Assembly (NCBI GenBank): GCA_002691835.1
Contig: NZJA01000022.1
Span: forward strand, 1 to 15,300
Length of the DNA: 15,300 nt
Source: Planctomycetota bacterium
Lineage (GTDB): Bacteria > Planctomycetota > UBA8108 > UBA1146
Direction: 5' to 3'
Part shown: positions 14,191 to 15,300 of the stretch, in pieces
Layout of the letters: every line of letters begins with the position of its first letter
Position numbering within the stretch: the stretch's first letter is position 1
Translations under genes and position numbers: made by a program
The notes under the pieces: model-generated
What the model saw: the letters and a program-made list of their open reading frames with translations, nothing else
Told to the model about the DNA's origin: nothing
The model's database searches: none

Positions 14191-15300
14191 TCAGTTGGCC
14201 TTGCGCTGATTGGCAAGATTTTCATTGGTGATGTGGTTTGAGGAGGAAGGAATCTCACCAGTCGCGAAGTGATCGACAGCGATCGCCTCATTACGGGCCT
14301 GCTCTGCGGAATGAATCCGAAGGGCTCCCTCGGCATCGATGAATCCTTTTTCCAGACCCTTTTCGACAAGTGCAGAGAGAGGAGCTTTCGCGAGATCTCC
14401 TCGACGAACGGCTTCTTTGAGAGCATCCCTGTCTCCCTGAGCCGCAACGACCTTTTCGAGAGCATTTTCCAGCGTCCATAATCCCGGAGAAGAGACTTTT
14501 CGTGGAAGCACAGAGCCCGTCAGGGAATGCCAGAGCTCGCCACCGTCGAGCAGTCGTGAACAGACCTTCGCAGACAGTCGATCATCGGGACCGTTGCTGC
14601 GGGGGCCGCCGGGGACTCCAAGAAGTCTCAGGCCCCATGCTGCCGGTCTCAAAGGCAGATTGTCGAGAAATCCTCCCATCGCCAATTCTGTTTCTCTGAC
14701 ACAAAGCTGCATCAGGTAATCGACGACATCTTTGTCACGTTCAGGTCTTCCATCGTCTTGGAACTTTTTGAGAGCGGCAGATCCGACGGTCATCCATGTC
14801 AGGGCATCTGCGAGTCTTCCTGTGAGGTGCTCTTTTCGTTTGAGAGTTCCACCGAGAGTTCCCATTGCAGCATCGGTACACAGAGCAAATGCGCTTGAGA
14901 GAGCCGTTAGTTTCTGGTGGCTGCGCCCGATAGAACCTGCGAAATGACGGGGGCCAAAGCGAGCTCCAGTCAGTCGGTGAAGAAGGCTATGGACAGCCGT
15001 GGATACCACAAAGCCGACATGTCCCCAAAACGCCTGATCAAAAGCCTTTAAATTTCCGCTTTCGACAGCGGCGAGTTCTTTTTGCACAAAAGGATGACAG
15101 CGAACGGCACCCTGCCCAAAAATGATGAGGGTACGAGTCAGAATGTTGGCACCTTCAACAGTGATTCCCACAGGTACCGCTGAGTATGCATTGGCGAGCT
15201 CATTTCGCGGACCTCTGCATATGGCATTACCGGCGACGACGTCCATGCAATCATTGACGACCTTGCGCAGGGTCTCTGTTGCAAATGCCTTTGCCACCGC
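14191..15300 (-). CDS. fadE: FadE-type acyl-CoA dehydrogenase, C-terminal part (5' end beyond window)
   Basis: FAD-dependent acyl-CoA dehydrogenase, first step of fatty-acid beta-oxidation (acyl-CoA to trans-2-enoyl-CoA). About 369 C-terminal residues are visible and the frame is open at the right edge; the GTG at 15297 is internal, not the start. VPVGITVEGANILTRTLIIF followed by GQGA contains the catalytic-base region (VEGAN Glu). Together with the downstream segments AFDQAFWGHVGFV, LSSAFALCTDAAMGTLGG, TLKRKEHLTGRLADAL and ALVEKGLEKGFIDAEGA it corresponds to the end of the dehydrogenase domain plus the DUF1974 domain of large E. coli FadE-like enzymes. The tail ends NENLANQRKAN. It converges on the MMPL gene. 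Its presence fits with the thioesterase and crotonase as acyl-CoA metabolism genes, though they are not one operon. Confidence 0.93.
   Translation of the reverse strand, partial: AVAKAFATETLRKVVNDCMDVVAGNAICRGPRNELANAYSAVPVGITVEGANILTRTLIIFGQGAVRCHPFVQKELAAVESGNLKAFDQAFWGHVGFVVSTAVHSLLHRLTGARFGPRHFAGSIGRSHQKLTALSSAFALCTDAAMGTLGGTLKRKEHLTGRLADALTWMTVGSAALKKFQDDGRPERDKDVVDYLMQLCVRETELAMGGFLDNLPLRPAAWGLRLLGVPGGPRSNGPDDRLSAKVCSRLLDGGELWHSLTGSVLPRKVSSPGLWTLENALEKVVAAQGDRDALKEAVRRGDLAKAPLSALVEKGLEKGFIDAEGALRIHSAEQARNEAIAVDHFATGEIPSSSNHITNENLANQRKAN

Overview
The window is about 15.3 kb from a Gram-negative bacterium. The evidence for an outer membrane is a MacA-type periplasmic adaptor, a secreted beta-barrel protein (DUF1302) and a secreted DUF1329 protein. 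A FadE-type acyl-CoA dehydrogenase, a crotonase, an HSDL2-like dehydrogenase and an acyl-CoA thioesterase suggest a lipid- or acyl-CoA-oriented heterotroph. The SOS operators found upstream of dinB are of the GAAC-N4-GTTC type, not the CTGT-N8-ACAG type of ordinary Gammaproteobacteria. This argues for a deeper-branching proteobacterial or other Gram-negative lineage, and I cannot name the taxon from sequence alone. No tRNA, rRNA, CRISPR array, insertion sequence or phage gene is visible.

Left part, minus strand (1-4489): dinB (DNA polymerase IV), then a nitrilase-superfamily hydrolase, then an HlyD/MacA-type adaptor whose stop overlaps the start of a MacB/LolD-type ABC ATPase that runs off the left edge. 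The ABC permease should lie just outside the window. dinB has two LexA-type palindromes 34 bp apart in front of it and an N-terminal extension carrying a pentapeptide repeat.

Middle (4672-6854): on the plus strand, a PaaG-like crotonase is translationally coupled (ATGA) to an HSDL2-type short-chain dehydrogenase. A hot-dog thioesterase converges on them from the minus strand. A 556-bp gap (6855-7410) follows, with no convincing gene but a perfect operator-like inverted repeat close to the thioesterase.

Right part (7411-14103, plus strand): a four-gene cluster of DUF1302 outer-membrane barrel, DUF1329 periplasmic protein, YCF48-like beta-propeller and MMPL/RND transporter. The last two overlap by ATGA, and a hairpin terminator separates the first pair from the second. 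Together the four could form an envelope-spanning route for a hydrophobic substrate. This is the most interesting system in the window, and its substrate is unknown. After a strong terminator, the C-terminal part of a fadE-type gene converges from the right edge.
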